Below are positions 1-9,167 of a stretch of 64,000 bases of DNA, piece after piece; position 1 is the stretch's first letter; every line of letters begins with the position of its first letter. This DNA is from Betaproteobacteria bacterium. GTDB lineage: Bacteria > Pseudomonadota > Gammaproteobacteria > Burkholderiales > Rhodocyclaceae. The DNA is taken from assembly GCA_009781175.1 (NCBI GenBank), contig WQYQ01000012.1, positions 1 through 64,000 of the forward strand, in the 5' to 3' direction. A program made the translations under genes and the position numbers. The notes under the pieces were generated by a model. It saw nothing but the letters and a program-made list of their open reading frames with translations. It did not search any database and was not told where the DNA came from.

Positions 1-1
1 A

Positions 2-2065
<2,064 letters not shown>

Positions 2066-2085
2066 TCATGCGCGGTTCGGGCCGG

Positions 2086-2162
2086 CATCGCCTCCCTACG
2101 CCGGTATAAGCCGGATCAGGTTCAGAGGGTATCTCTCACCCCTATGCGGGGACCCCTGGCGA
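2086..2162 (-). promoter_or_regulatory. TPP (THI-box) riboswitch
   Basis: Read on the minus strand, the leader contains the classical THI-box blocks in order: GGGGTGAGAGATACCC, CTGAACCTGATCCGG and TACCGGCGTAGGGAGG. These form the pyrimidine- and pyrophosphate-sensing arms of the aptamer. An additional short hairpin CCCCGCATAGGGG sits in the position of variable stem P3. It lies 56 bases upstream of thiC, the most common target of this riboswitch class. Confidence 0.95.
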
Positions 2163-2292
2163 AAGCGCCAAGGTACTTGAATGCGTCCGCTTGGGCAAGT
2201 TGCCGCCCATTCCGTTTGGATAGACGGGAAGGGTTGATTTCTCACGCTCACAGCGGCGTACAGTCTGGCGGCGGCAATACGAGAACACTGAA

Positions 2293-2583
2293 TTAGTTGG
2301 CCAGTTCCAGCTTGACTGTTTTGCCGAGCGCAGCGGCGGCGCTTGCGAGAGTGGTTAACGTCAGGCTGGTGTCGTGTTCATCCAGTAGGCGATTGAGCGC
2401 GGCCCGGCTGGTGTGCATCTTCGCGGCCAATGCGGTCTTGGTTAGTTTTTGAGCTTTCATTTCCTGCGCAATTTGCCAGGCGATGACACGCTTGACCGCT
2501 ATGGCGGTCACCTCTTCCAGTGCTGCGTCTTCTTGGAGTAAATCGTCCAGACTGCTGCCGATATGTTCGTTCGTCATCGTCAT
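2293..2583 (-). CDS. HigA-like antitoxin with helix-turn-helix domain
   Basis: A 96-aa protein whose C-terminal half carries an XRE/Fis-like helix-turn-helix (KLTKTALAAKMHTSRAALNR, then LTLTTLASAAAALGKTV). This resembles antitoxins partnered with RelE/Gp49-type toxins. Its ATG overlaps the stop of the upstream toxin gene by 4 bases, so the two are translationally coupled in the toxin-first order typical of higBA. The acidic N-terminus (residues 1-30, many E and D) probably contacts the toxin. It likely represses the pair through the palindrome at 2930-2959. Confidence 0.85.
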   Translation of the reverse strand: MTMTNEHIGSSLDDLLQEDAALEEVTAIAVKRVIAWQIAQEMKAQKLTKTALAAKMHTSRAALNRLLDEHDTSLTLTTLASAAAALGKTVKLELAN

Positions 2584-2927
2584 TCCTTCATTTGCTTAAG
2601 CCGGCTTTTTGCCAAGGACAAATCCTCTTTGGGCGTGGATTGAGATTTTTTGATGAATCCATGTAGTAGCACCATGACTTGGCTGCTTACGGTGAACATG
2701 ACCCGTGCAATCCGTCCTTCAAGGTGGATGCGAACTTCCCACAAGTCACGCTCCATTTTTCGGACTAATGGCATGCCAAGCGGCCAGCCGAATTGCACGG
2801 TTTTTAATTCCCCGCCAATCGTTTTGCGATCCGTTGCCGACAGGCTTTTCAACCAGTCACGAACAGGTTCGACGCCCGTATCCGTTTTGAAGAAGCGAAC
2901 TTCAAGAATAGGCTTTGAGGGTTCCAT
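2580..2927 (-). CDS. RelE/HigB-type toxin, phage Gp49-like family
   Basis: A 115-aa protein with the pattern of Gp49-like/HigB RNase toxins: N-terminal EVRFFKTDTGVEPVRDWL, a central PLVRKMERDLWEVRIHLEG, a hydrophobic strand RVMFTVSSQVMVLLHGF, then a lysine-rich KKSQSTPKEDLSLAKSRLK tail. These toxins cut mRNA on the ribosome. The ATG at 2927 lies only 2 bases from the palindromic operator, so no conventional Shine-Dalgarno sequence is available; translation may be leaderless or weak. It precedes its antitoxin by overlap. Specific mRNA target unknown. Confidence 0.85.
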   Translation of the reverse strand: MEPSKPILEVRFFKTDTGVEPVRDWLKSLSATDRKTIGGELKTVQFGWPLGMPLVRKMERDLWEVRIHLEGRIARVMFTVSSQVMVLLHGFIKKSQSTPKEDLSLAKSRLKQMKE

Positions 2928-2929
2928 GC

Positions 2930-2959
2930 ATGAATAGTATCAAATTTGATACTATTCAT
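2930..2959. promoter_or_regulatory. Perfect 30-bp palindrome, probable operator of the toxin-antitoxin operon
   Basis: The 15-base half site ATGAATAGTATCAAA is followed directly by its exact reverse complement. It sits immediately upstream of the toxin ATG, where an autoregulatory antitoxin or toxin-antitoxin complex would bind. The inner part on the minus strand includes GATACT, a possible -10 box. Confidence 0.7.
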
Positions 2960-3063
2960 CAGGTGACATAGCGCTACAAACTCGATCCATCCGCTTGTCC
3001 CCATATTCTGGGGAGCTGTCTGTGGATAAGCGCCTGAATTGTTGCGTAACGCGATGATTCAAA

Positions 3064-3106
3064 AAAACAAACCCTCGTTGCTCAATATTTTGGCAACGAG
3101 GGTTTT
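3064..3106 (-). terminator. Intrinsic terminator after metW
   Basis: Stem AACCCTCGTTGC (3070-3081) pairs with GCAACGAGGGTT (3093-3104) around an 11-base loop. On the minus strand it is followed by a T-rich run (TTTGTTTTTTT), as expected for ending the metX-metW transcript; the + side is weaker (TTGTTGG). Confidence 0.85.
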
Positions 3107-3139
3107 GTTGGTGATGGGGTTTAGGTGTAACTCACAGCC

Positions 3140-3727
3140 TCATCGCCTGCCGAGCCGGAACATCGCCACGCTGGCGAGGAAGTTCGGTTCTTCGTGGATT
3201 TCCACGCCGTCGTCGAAAGCCGCGCGCTCGCGGATTGCGATACCGCGCTGTTCGCAGAGCGCTTCGAAATCGGCAAGCGTAAAGAAGCGGACGTTGGGGG
3301 TGTTGTACCACTGATAGGGCAGGCTTTTGGACACTGGCATGCGGCCGTTGAGAATCGCTTGGCGATGTTTCCAGTAGCCGAAGTTCGGGAAGCTGACGAC
3401 GGCCTCGATGCCGACACGCAGCATTTCGTCGAGGATCTTTTCGGTGTGGTGCACCGACTGAAGCGAGAGGCTCATGATGACATGATCGAACTGCGCTTCC
3501 TCGAATCCCGCCAAGCCTTGTTCGAGGTCGATCTGGATCACGTTGACGCCGTTTTTCAGACAGGCGACGACGCGCTCCGGATCGACTTCGATGCCATAGC
3601 CTTTGACCTGGCGCGTTTCGCGCAAATGCACGAGCAGACTGCCGTCGCCGCAGCCGAGGTCGAGCACCTGTTCGCCGGGCGCGACCCAGCGCGCGATGAC
3701 GTCGAAGTCGTAACGTTGTTTCTTCAT
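3140..3727 (-). CDS. metW: Methionine biosynthesis protein MetW
   Basis: MetW is a small class I methyltransferase-fold protein that works with MetX; together they are needed for homoserine acylation in many proteobacteria. The 195-aa sequence has the SAM-binding motif [13 protein letters not shown] at about residues 21-32 and conserved MetW segments [23 protein letters not shown] and [12 protein letters not shown]. Its start overlaps the metX stop by 4 bases, showing co-translation. The operon ends at a terminator 35 bases downstream. Confidence 0.95.
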   Translation of the reverse strand: MKKQRYDFDVIARWVAPGEQVLDLGCGDGSLLVHLRETRQVKGYGIEVDPERVVACLKNGVNVIQIDLEQGLAGFEEAQFDHVIMSLSLQSVHHTEKILDEMLRVGIEAVVSFPNFGYWKHRQAILNGRMPVSKSLPYQWYNTPNVRFFTLADFEALCEQRGIAIRERAAFDDGVEIHEEPNFLASVAMFRLGRR

Positions 3728-4857
3728 GCGCTCACCTCGATGCCGTCGAACCAGGCGCGCAGAACCGCGTGATATTGCGGATCGTCGAGCAGGAATGAAT
3801 CATGGCCGGCGACGCTTTCGAGTTCCGCGTAGCTCACTGAGAGGCCGTTATGTTGCAGGGCATACATGAGTTCGCGCGAACGCGCCGGCGAGAAACGCCA
3901 GTCGGTGGTGAATGACGCGATCAGGAAATTGGCACGCGCGCGAGCGAGGGCCGCTTTCAGATTGCCGTCGAAACCATAGGCGGGGTCGAAGTAATCGAGC
4001 GCCTTCGTGGCGAGCAGGTAAGCGTTCGCATCGAAGAAGCCCGCGAATTTGTCGCCCTGGTGGCGCAGGTAGGATTCGATTTCGAATTCGACATCCCAAT
4101 GGTATTTGTGCTCCCCGTGGCGCAGACGGCGGCCGAATTTTTCGGCCATCGAGTCGTCCGACAGGTAGGTGATGTGGCCGACCATGCGCGCCAGCCGCAG
4201 TCCGCTGACCGGCACGACGCCATGTTCGTAATAGTGCCCGCCGTGGAAGTCGGGGTCCGACAGGATTGCCTGGCGCGCGACTTCGTTGAAGGCGATGTTC
4301 TGCGCGGAAAGTTTGGCCGCGGCGGCGATGATCGCCGCGTTGCGCACGCGCTCGGGGTAAGCGAGCGTCCAGTGCAGCGCCTGCATGCCGCCGAGGCTGC
4401 CGCCGAGTACGAGCGCGAAACGCTCGATGCCGAGCAGGTCGGCGAGCCGCGCCTGGCTGGTAACCCAATCGTCGACCGTGACGAACGGGAAATCCGCCCC
4501 CCAGGGTTTGCCGCTGGCGGGGTTGATGGCGTTCGGCCCGCTCGAACCGTAACAGCCGCCCAGGTTGTTGACGCCGATGACAAAAAACTTGTTGGTGTCG
4601 AGCGGTTTGCCGGGGCCGATCAGGTTGTCCCACCAGCCTTCCGAGCGCGGCTTGCCAGCATAGGTGCCGGCCACGTGATGCGAACCCGACAAGGCGTGGC
4701 AGACGAGCACCGCGTTGTCGCGCGCGGCGTTGAGCGCGCCGTAGGTTTCGTAGATCAGCTCGTAAGCGGGGAGCACGTCGCCGCTGCGCAGCATGAGGGG
4801 ATCGGTGAAGTGCGCCTTCTGTGGTGTGACGTCACCGACGGATTCAGATGTGGTCAT
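3724..4857 (-). CDS. metX: Homoserine O-acetyl/succinyltransferase MetX
   Basis: An alpha/beta-hydrolase enzyme that acylates L-homoserine at the first committed step of methionine synthesis. The catalytic serine lies in GGSLGG near residue 153. The other triad residues fit TTDWRFSP (Asp near 317) and GHDSFLLD (His near 348). The start chosen is the ATG at 4857 (MTTSESV); a longer reading to 4968 would run through the terminator and riboswitch and is rejected. No good Shine-Dalgarno sequence is visible: the 20 bases upstream match the end of a dispersed repeat (AGAACCTGTTCAGAATC). Acyl donor (acetyl versus succinyl) cannot be read from the sequence. Regulated by the upstream SAM-II-like riboswitch and terminator. 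Confidence 0.95.
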   Translation of the reverse strand: MTTSESVGDVTPQKAHFTDPLMLRSGDVLPAYELIYETYGALNAARDNAVLVCHALSGSHHVAGTYAGKPRSEGWWDNLIGPGKPLDTNKFFVIGVNNLGGCYGSSGPNAINPASGKPWGADFPFVTVDDWVTSQARLADLLGIERFALVLGGSLGGMQALHWTLAYPERVRNAAIIAAAAKLSAQNIAFNEVARQAILSDPDFHGGHYYEHGVVPVSGLRLARMVGHITYLSDDSMAEKFGRRLRHGEHKYHWDVEFEIESYLRHQGDKFAGFFDANAYLLATKALDYFDPAYGFDGNLKAALARARANFLIASFTTDWRFSPARSRELMYALQHNGLSVSYAELESVAGHDSFLLDDPQYHAVLRAWFDGIEVSA

Positions 4858-4885
4858 GACGGATTCTGAACAGGTTCTTAAATAC

Positions 4886-4922
4886 AAAAGGCCCGATCGG
4901 CTGGAGAGCAAACGATCGGGCC
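4886..4922 (-). terminator. Intrinsic terminator (attenuator) between the riboswitch and metX
   Basis: A perfect 10-bp stem, GGCCCGATCG on one arm (4922-4913, minus strand) and CGATCGGGCC on the other (4899-4890), encloses a 13-base loop and is followed by TTTTG on the minus strand. It stands directly after the aptamer and 30 bases before the metX ATG, so it can only act as an attenuator of metX. The loop contains GCTCTC, complementary to GAGAGC at the 3' end of the aptamer. Confidence 0.85.
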
Positions 4923-4980
4923 ATGCTCTCTTTAGCCGTATTTGTTGAGCGCCCGCAAGCTGAGTCAAATCGGCGCTGTC
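4923..4980 (-). promoter_or_regulatory. SAM-II-like riboswitch upstream of metX
   Basis: On the minus strand: stem strand AGCGCC (4977-4972), then GATTTGA..CAGCTTGC in the loop, the exact complementary strand GGCGCT (4953-4948), then CAACAAATACGGCTAAAGAGAG. This order matches the compact SAM-II pseudoknot: stem, a loop with GATTT...TTGC, closing stem, an AAA-rich linker and a terminal GCTAAA. SAM-II aptamers usually precede metA, metX or metC genes. I judged this by pattern, not by covariance search. Confidence 0.8.
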
Positions 4981-4988
4981 AGCAGTGA

Positions 4989-5017
4989 AAACTACCGTGC
5001 GGCGGATCGAAAGTCAA
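4989..5017 (-). promoter_or_regulatory. Candidate sigma-70 promoter for metX
   Basis: Minus strand TTGACT (5017-5012), 17-base spacer, TAGTTT (4994-4989). Transcription would begin about 7 bases later, just before the first stem of the SAM-II-like aptamer, which is where a riboswitch transcript should start. Confidence 0.55.
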
Positions 5018-5024
5018 ACCTTGT

Positions 5025-6743
5025 TTAAAGCCGCCCAATCGCGTCGCGGACTCGCTCGGGGTCGTCGAGTTTCATCAGCTTTGCTACGCGTGCGCTCAGT
5101 TCGGCGGCGTCGGCGCGCAGGATTTCCTGTTTGACTTCGAGGATCTGCGCGGGATGCATCGAAAATTCGCGCAGCCCCATGCCGAGCAGCAGGCGCGTAT
5201 TGGCCGTTTCGCCCGCCATCTCGCCGCAGACCGAAACGGGCACGCCGGCGCGGACGCTGGCTTGAATCGTGCGGTATACGAGCAACAGAATGGCCGGATG
5301 CCAAGGGTCGTAGAGGTGCGTCACCGCTTCGTCGGTGCGATCGATTGCCAGCGTGTATTGAATCAGATCGTTCGTGCCGATCGAGAGGAACTGCAAGTAA
5401 CGCACGAAGAGGTTGACCGATAGCGCGGCGGCGGGGATTTCGATCATTCCGCCGAGTGGAATGGCCTCCGCGAATTTGACTTTCTCCGCACGCAACTCGG
5501 TTTTGGCGCGTTCGATCGCCGCCAGCGTCTGCTTGATTTCGGTCAGCGTGCTGAGCATCGGCACCAGAATTTTGAGCTGGCCGTAAACCGAGGCGCGTAG
5601 CAAGGCACGCAACTGGGTGCGGAACATCTTTGGCTCGGCGAGGCTGAAACGGATTGCGCGCAGACCCAGCGCGGGATTCGCTTCGCAGCGGGTTTCCATG
5701 CCCCGCAATGCCTTGTCGGCGCCGATGTCGAGCGTGCGGATCGTGACGGGCCGGCCCGGCAGACCTTTCAAGACGCTGCGGTACGCTTCGAACTGCTCAT
5801 CCTCGTCGGGCAACTCGTCGCGCCCCATGAAAAGGAATTCGGTGCGAAACAAGCCGATGCCGTCGGCTTCGTTCAATTTCGCCGCTTGCGTATCGCGCGG
5901 CAGTTCGATATTGGCGCAGAGCTGGATACGTTCTCCGTCGAGGGTCGCGGCCGGCGCGCTGCGTAGCCGTTTGAGTTTCGAACGCTCGATTTCAAGCTGG
6001 GATTTGCGGAGCTGATATTCTTCCAGGACACGCGAATCGGGGGCGACGATGACGACGCCGCGCGTGCCGTCGATAATCAGAATATCGTCGTCGTTGACCA
6101 CATGGCGCACATGGTGCAAGCCGACGACCGCGGGGAGCGCGAGGCTGCGCGCAACAATCGCGGTATGCGATGTGGCGCCGCCGACATCGGTGGCGAAGCC
6201 GGCAATTTGCGCATCCTTGAAATGGATCGTGTCCGCCGGCGAAAGATCGTGTGCGACCACGATCGTGCCGAGCCCTTCGCGGCGCCGCATCGGCACATAG
6301 CCGGGATGGCCGAGCAGGTTCTTGACGAGGCGCTCGACGAGCTGTACGACATCGGCCTTGCGTTCGCGCAAGTAGGGGTCGTCGATCGTGTCGAACTGTT
6401 CGACGAGGAGGTCCATTTGCTGCACCAGCGCCCATTCCGCATTGCAGCGCCGGGTGTTGATATGTTCGCGGGCGGCATCGATCAGCATCGGATCCTGCAA
6501 CAGCATTTGTTGCAGATCGATGAACACCGAGACTTCGGAGTGCGTGGCACTGGGCGCCTTGCGCAGCAGATTCAGTTCCGCGCCGACGGCGGCGATCGCC
6601 TCGTTAAGGCGCTCAAGCTCCTTTGCGACGGCGCGCGGCGTGACGACATAGTGGTGCACTTCGAGCAAGGCATGCGAAACAAGCTGCGCATGACCGATTG
6701 CGATGCCTTGCGAGACGGGGAGTCCGTGAATCGTGAAGGACAC
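5025..6743 (-). CDS. ptsI: Phosphoenolpyruvate-protein phosphotransferase, PTS enzyme I
   Basis: Enzyme I takes phosphate from phosphoenolpyruvate and passes it to HPr. The 572-aa protein has the phosphorylated-histidine motif GGATSHTAIVAR near residue 190, the PEP-binding motif DGIGLFRTEFLFMGRDELP near 295, and the C-terminal LSIGTNDLIQYTLAIDR and VCGEMAGE (catalytic cysteine near 506). It starts only 10 bases after the vapD-like gene, so the two are probably co-transcribed. No sugar-specific EIIB or EIIC gene is present nearby, which suggests a regulatory rather than sugar-transporting PTS. Confidence 0.97.
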   Translation of the reverse strand: MSFTIHGLPVSQGIAIGHAQLVSHALLEVHHYVVTPRAVAKELERLNEAIAAVGAELNLLRKAPSATHSEVSVFIDLQQMLLQDPMLIDAAREHINTRRCNAEWALVQQMDLLVEQFDTIDDPYLRERKADVVQLVERLVKNLLGHPGYVPMRRREGLGTIVVAHDLSPADTIHFKDAQIAGFATDVGGATSHTAIVARSLALPAVVGLHHVRHVVNDDDILIIDGTRGVVIVAPDSRVLEEYQLRKSQLEIERSKLKRLRSAPAATLDGERIQLCANIELPRDTQAAKLNEADGIGLFRTEFLFMGRDELPDEDEQFEAYRSVLKGLPGRPVTIRTLDIGADKALRGMETRCEANPALGLRAIRFSLAEPKMFRTQLRALLRASVYGQLKILVPMLSTLTEIKQTLAAIERAKTELRAEKVKFAEAIPLGGMIEIPAAALSVNLFVRYLQFLSIGTNDLIQYTLAIDRTDEAVTHLYDPWHPAILLLVYRTIQASVRAGVPVSVCGEMAGETANTRLLLGMGLREFSMHPAQILEVKQEILRADAAELSARVAKLMKLDDPERVRDAIGRL

Positions 6744-6753
6744 TGGCAGGCTC

Positions 6754-7212
6754 CTATGAGCTTTCGCCTGGGTTGGGTAAAGCGTTCTGCGTCACATTTT
6801 CCAGCGCGAACTTCTGTTGTCCGACGATCTCATTGATCTTTTCCTGGGGCAGTCCCGCATCCAGCAATTGCTGCCGCAGCAATGCGATGCGCCGCTCAAA
6901 AGCTTCTCGCGCTTGCGCTACGCCATCGACAATGAACTGTGCGTTGAAATCGTCAGCCAGGTCATAAAACTGGATATTTGAGACGCATTTTTCAAACCAG
7001 GGAAAACGGATGGCGACCTCTTGCAGAGCAAGCGTTCCGTGCGCCTGACGAACACCTCTCTCGCTCAGATAAACAGTGCCTTGAATGTTGGTGAAACGAT
7101 GCCGGTACAACACACACTGAATGTCGGCGTAACTGTTACGCCAACTGTCATTGTGGTAATGCTTGTCCAGCAGCTTCGTGTCCAGATCGAACACAATCAA
7201 ACAGCGATCCAT
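6754..7212 (-). CDS. VapD-like (Cas2-fold) endoribonuclease with a C-terminal extension
   Basis: The first roughly 95 residues match virulence-associated protein D: start CLIVFDLDTKLLD, a central YADIQCVLYRHRFTNIQGTVYL, and QEVAIRFPWFEKCVSNIQFYDL. VapD proteins are small RNases related to Cas2, and the N-terminal Asp pair in FDLD is in the expected catalytic place. This copy has 152 aa; VapD is usually near 95. The extra C-terminal 55 residues (REAFERRIALLRQQLLDAG.. ending PNPGESS) look helical. I chose ATG 7212, with GGAG at 7228-7225. No partner antitoxin gene is evident. It interrupts the normal ptsH-ptsI pair, 96 bases after ptsH and 10 before ptsI. No CRISPR array or other cas gene is in the window. 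Confidence 0.8.
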   Translation of the reverse strand: MDRCLIVFDLDTKLLDKHYHNDSWRNSYADIQCVLYRHRFTNIQGTVYLSERGVRQAHGTLALQEVAIRFPWFEKCVSNIQFYDLADDFNAQFIVDGVAQAREAFERRIALLRQQLLDAGLPQEKINEIVGQQKFALENVTQNALPNPGESS

Positions 7213-7308
7213 CAATCATCCCTTCTCCAAACTTGTCCTTGATCGTCTTACATGGTTCCTGTTTGGGGCTGTTGCTTTGGGCCAAGTAATTACTGCTCCG
7301 GTAAGCCT

Positions 7309-7578
7309 TTACTCGCCTTCCCCGAAACGCTCGGCAATCAACTGAAGCACCGCCGTCAGCGCAGCCTCGGCATCCGAGCCTTCCGTCTCGACGGTCAGCT
7401 TTGTGCCTTTGCCGGCCGCGAGCATCATGACGCCCATGATGCTTTTTGCATTGACGCGCTTGCCGTTGCGTTCGAGCCAGACTTCAGCGGCGAACTGGCT
7501 CGCGGTTTGCGTCAGTTTCGCCGAGGCGCGCGCATGCAGCCCCAGTTTGTTGGTGATTTCGGCTTCAGCTTTTGACAT
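7309..7578 (-). CDS. ptsH: Phosphocarrier protein HPr
   Basis: An 89-aa HPr. The active histidine is in KLGLHARASAKL and the regulatory serine site in NAKSIMGVMMLAAGKGT, the two landmarks of the family. It receives phosphate from enzyme I and passes it to EIIA. Its start lies inside the 3' end of the upstream EIIA gene (14-base overlap). The downstream ptsI gene is separated from it by the vapD-like gene. Confidence 0.96.
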   Translation of the reverse strand: MSKAEAEITNKLGLHARASAKLTQTASQFAAEVWLERNGKRVNAKSIMGVMMLAAGKGTKLTVETEGSDAEAALTAVLQLIAERFGEGE

Positions 7579-7972
7579 CGCGATTCGTCCTCATATGCAG
7601 CACCCCATCACAGCCTCCTGAAACAGCCTTGGTCACGAGCGTTTGAAGATCGTTTTTATCGCGGTAGGTCAGCGTGCGCAAGAGCATCGGCAGATTCACG
7701 CCGGCAACCGCTTCCAGCGTGTCTGGGCGTATCAGTTCGAGCGCGATGTTGCTTGGCGTTGCGCCGAAGATGTCGGTCAAAATCAGGACGCCGTCGCCGC
7801 TATCGACGGTTGCTACCAGTTGGCGTGCGATGGGTAGTATATCGAGCGGATCGTCCGCCGCCGATATGCCGAGTTGGGTGATTTGCCGCGGCCGGCGGTG
7901 GAGAACATGACAGGCGCACTGAATCAGGGATTCTCCGAGGGTTCCGTGCGTTATGAGGAAGATTCCGATCAT
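7565..7972 (-). CDS. PTS EIIA component, mannose (ManX/PtsL) family
   Basis: A 135-aa EIIA domain with the phosphorylated histidine in FLITHGTLGESL near residue 9 and the conserved GDGVLILTDIFGATPSNIAL. It stands alone, without fused EIIB and without permease genes, as in other Betaproteobacteria where the EIIA-HPr-EI chain acts as a signalling relay. First gene of the operon; its stop overlaps ptsH. A candidate promoter lies at 8048-8075. Confidence 0.92.
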   Translation of the reverse strand: MIGIFLITHGTLGESLIQCACHVLHRRPRQITQLGISAADDPLDILPIARQLVATVDSGDGVLILTDIFGATPSNIALELIRPDTLEAVAGVNLPMLLRTLTYRDKNDLQTLVTKAVSGGCDGVLHMRTNRDVKS

Positions 7973-8047
7973 GCTCGTCCACTCCAGCTCGCGCCGCCGT
8001 TTTGATCATGAATCGCATGAGGATTCACGCTTTTGAGGTGAATTTTT

Positions 8048-8075
8048 ATTTTAACCCGCACCGGGCGCTTGTCTG
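8048..8075 (-). promoter_or_regulatory. Candidate promoter of the PTS operon
   Basis: Minus strand CAGACA (8075-8070), 16-base spacer, TAAAAT (8053-8048). It is placed about 75 bases upstream of the EIIA start in the only gap of this minus-strand block before the PTS genes. Confidence 0.35.
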
Positions 8076-8084
8076 TATGTATGT

Positions 8085-9167
8085 TCATTCCGTTTGGGGT
8101 CGCAGCGTCACGCCGTCGGCCAATTGAAGCCGCCGCGCCATCGCGGGAGTGCTCTCCACGCTGCCGTCCGTGCCGACGCGCAGCGCGTACTCGATGCTGT
8201 AAGCCGCGACCCGCTGCCGCCAATGCGCCGCATCGATGAAGGCCGGCTTGCTCGCGGCGTCGGACAGCATACCCACGTTGGGGCGCGGCGTGACCAGAAC
8301 CGTCAAGCTTGCGGTGCCCTGCGCGGGCGCTCCGGTGCGTGGGTCGATCAAGTGGCAGTAGCGGCGTCCGTCGAGTTCGAAAAAGCGTTGATAGTCGCCC
8401 GAGCTGCCGATCGCTTCGCCGTCGTTGAGGTTGAGCGTGGCGATTGTGCCGGCGCGTCGCGGATGCTGAATGCCGACGCGCCAAGGTGTGCCGTTTTTGC
8501 TGCCGAGTGCAAGGATATTGCCCCCGATGTTGATGAGCGCGTTGCGCACGCCGTGCGCGCGCAAGATTTCCGCCGCGCGATCGAGCGCCCAGCCTTTCGC
8601 GATGCCGCCGAGGTCGATCTGCACCGCGGGGTTGGTGCTGCGGATCTCGCCGTTTTCGATTTGCAGCGCATCGAGCGTGGGTTTGGCCTTGGCCCAGGCC
8701 GCGATGGCTTCGGGCGCAGGCAGGCGCGCTTCGAAATGATCGCTTTGAAAACCCCACAAAGCGATCAAACCACCGATCGCCGGGTTGAAGAGTTCGTCGC
8801 CCTGCCGGGCAAGTTCGCGTGCGGAAATGAGCAGTTGGCTGAGTTCGTCCGAGGCTTTGAAGGCTTCCTGGTGTGCGATGGCCGTATTCAGCGCGCTCAA
8901 TTCGGACGGCTGCCAGGCATGGTAAGTGCGGTGGATGCGGTCGAATTCCTGCAACACGGCGGCAACGGCCGGCTGGGCCTCGCTTTCCGCCAGGCCCCAG
9001 GTGGTAACCTCGACCCGGGTGCCGAACACATAGGCTTCCTGCTGGTAGCTCGAATTCCGGCCGCAGGCCGCAAGCAAGCCCAACACTAAAAGCAGCGCGC
9101 AGCGCGTGTAAAAGGCTGCGCAGTTAATACGCAGAAAATCAGTCAGACCGGCGCTCCAGGGCCGCAA
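8085..9167 (-). CDS. apbE: FAD:protein FMN transferase ApbE, lipoprotein
   Basis: ApbE attaches FMN covalently to threonine residues of respiratory flavoproteins such as RnfG/D or NqrB/C, acting outside the cytoplasmic membrane. The 360-aa protein has a lipoprotein signal with lipobox LLAACG (Cys35). Conserved ApbE motifs are YHAWQPSELSALN, the GELFNPAIGGL-like DELFNPAIGGL, DLGGIAKGWALDRA, NIGGNILALG and the C-terminal HLIDPRTGAPA. Its reading frame begins inside the end of gshB (29-base overlap); the ATG at 9167 puts a somewhat long polar stretch before the signal, so a later non-ATG start is possible. Substrate flavoproteins are not in this window. Confidence 0.93.
   Translation of the reverse strand: MRPWSAGLTDFLRINCAAFYTRCALLLVLGLLAACGRNSSYQQEAYVFGTRVEVTTWGLAESEAQPAVAAVLQEFDRIHRTYHAWQPSELSALNTAIAHQEAFKASDELSQLLISARELARQGDELFNPAIGGLIALWGFQSDHFEARLPAPEAIAAWAKAKPTLDALQIENGEIRSTNPAVQIDLGGIAKGWALDRAAEILRAHGVRNALINIGGNILALGSKNGTPWRVGIQHPRRAGTIATLNLNDGEAIGSSGDYQRFFELDGRRYCHLIDPRTGAPAQGTASLTVLVTPRPNVGMLSDAASKPAFIDAAHWRQRVAAYSIEYALRVGTDGSVESTPAMARRLQLADGVTLRPQTE

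Noticed and set aside
2998..3016. TCCCC..GGGGA hairpin upstream of the toxin gene
   Set aside because: Too short, no U-run and no gene ending there; a chance inverted repeat is likely.
6754..7212. Cas2 and a CRISPR system
   Set aside because: The protein is Cas2-like only in fold and fits VapD better; there is no direct-repeat array and no cas1 or effector gene in the window.
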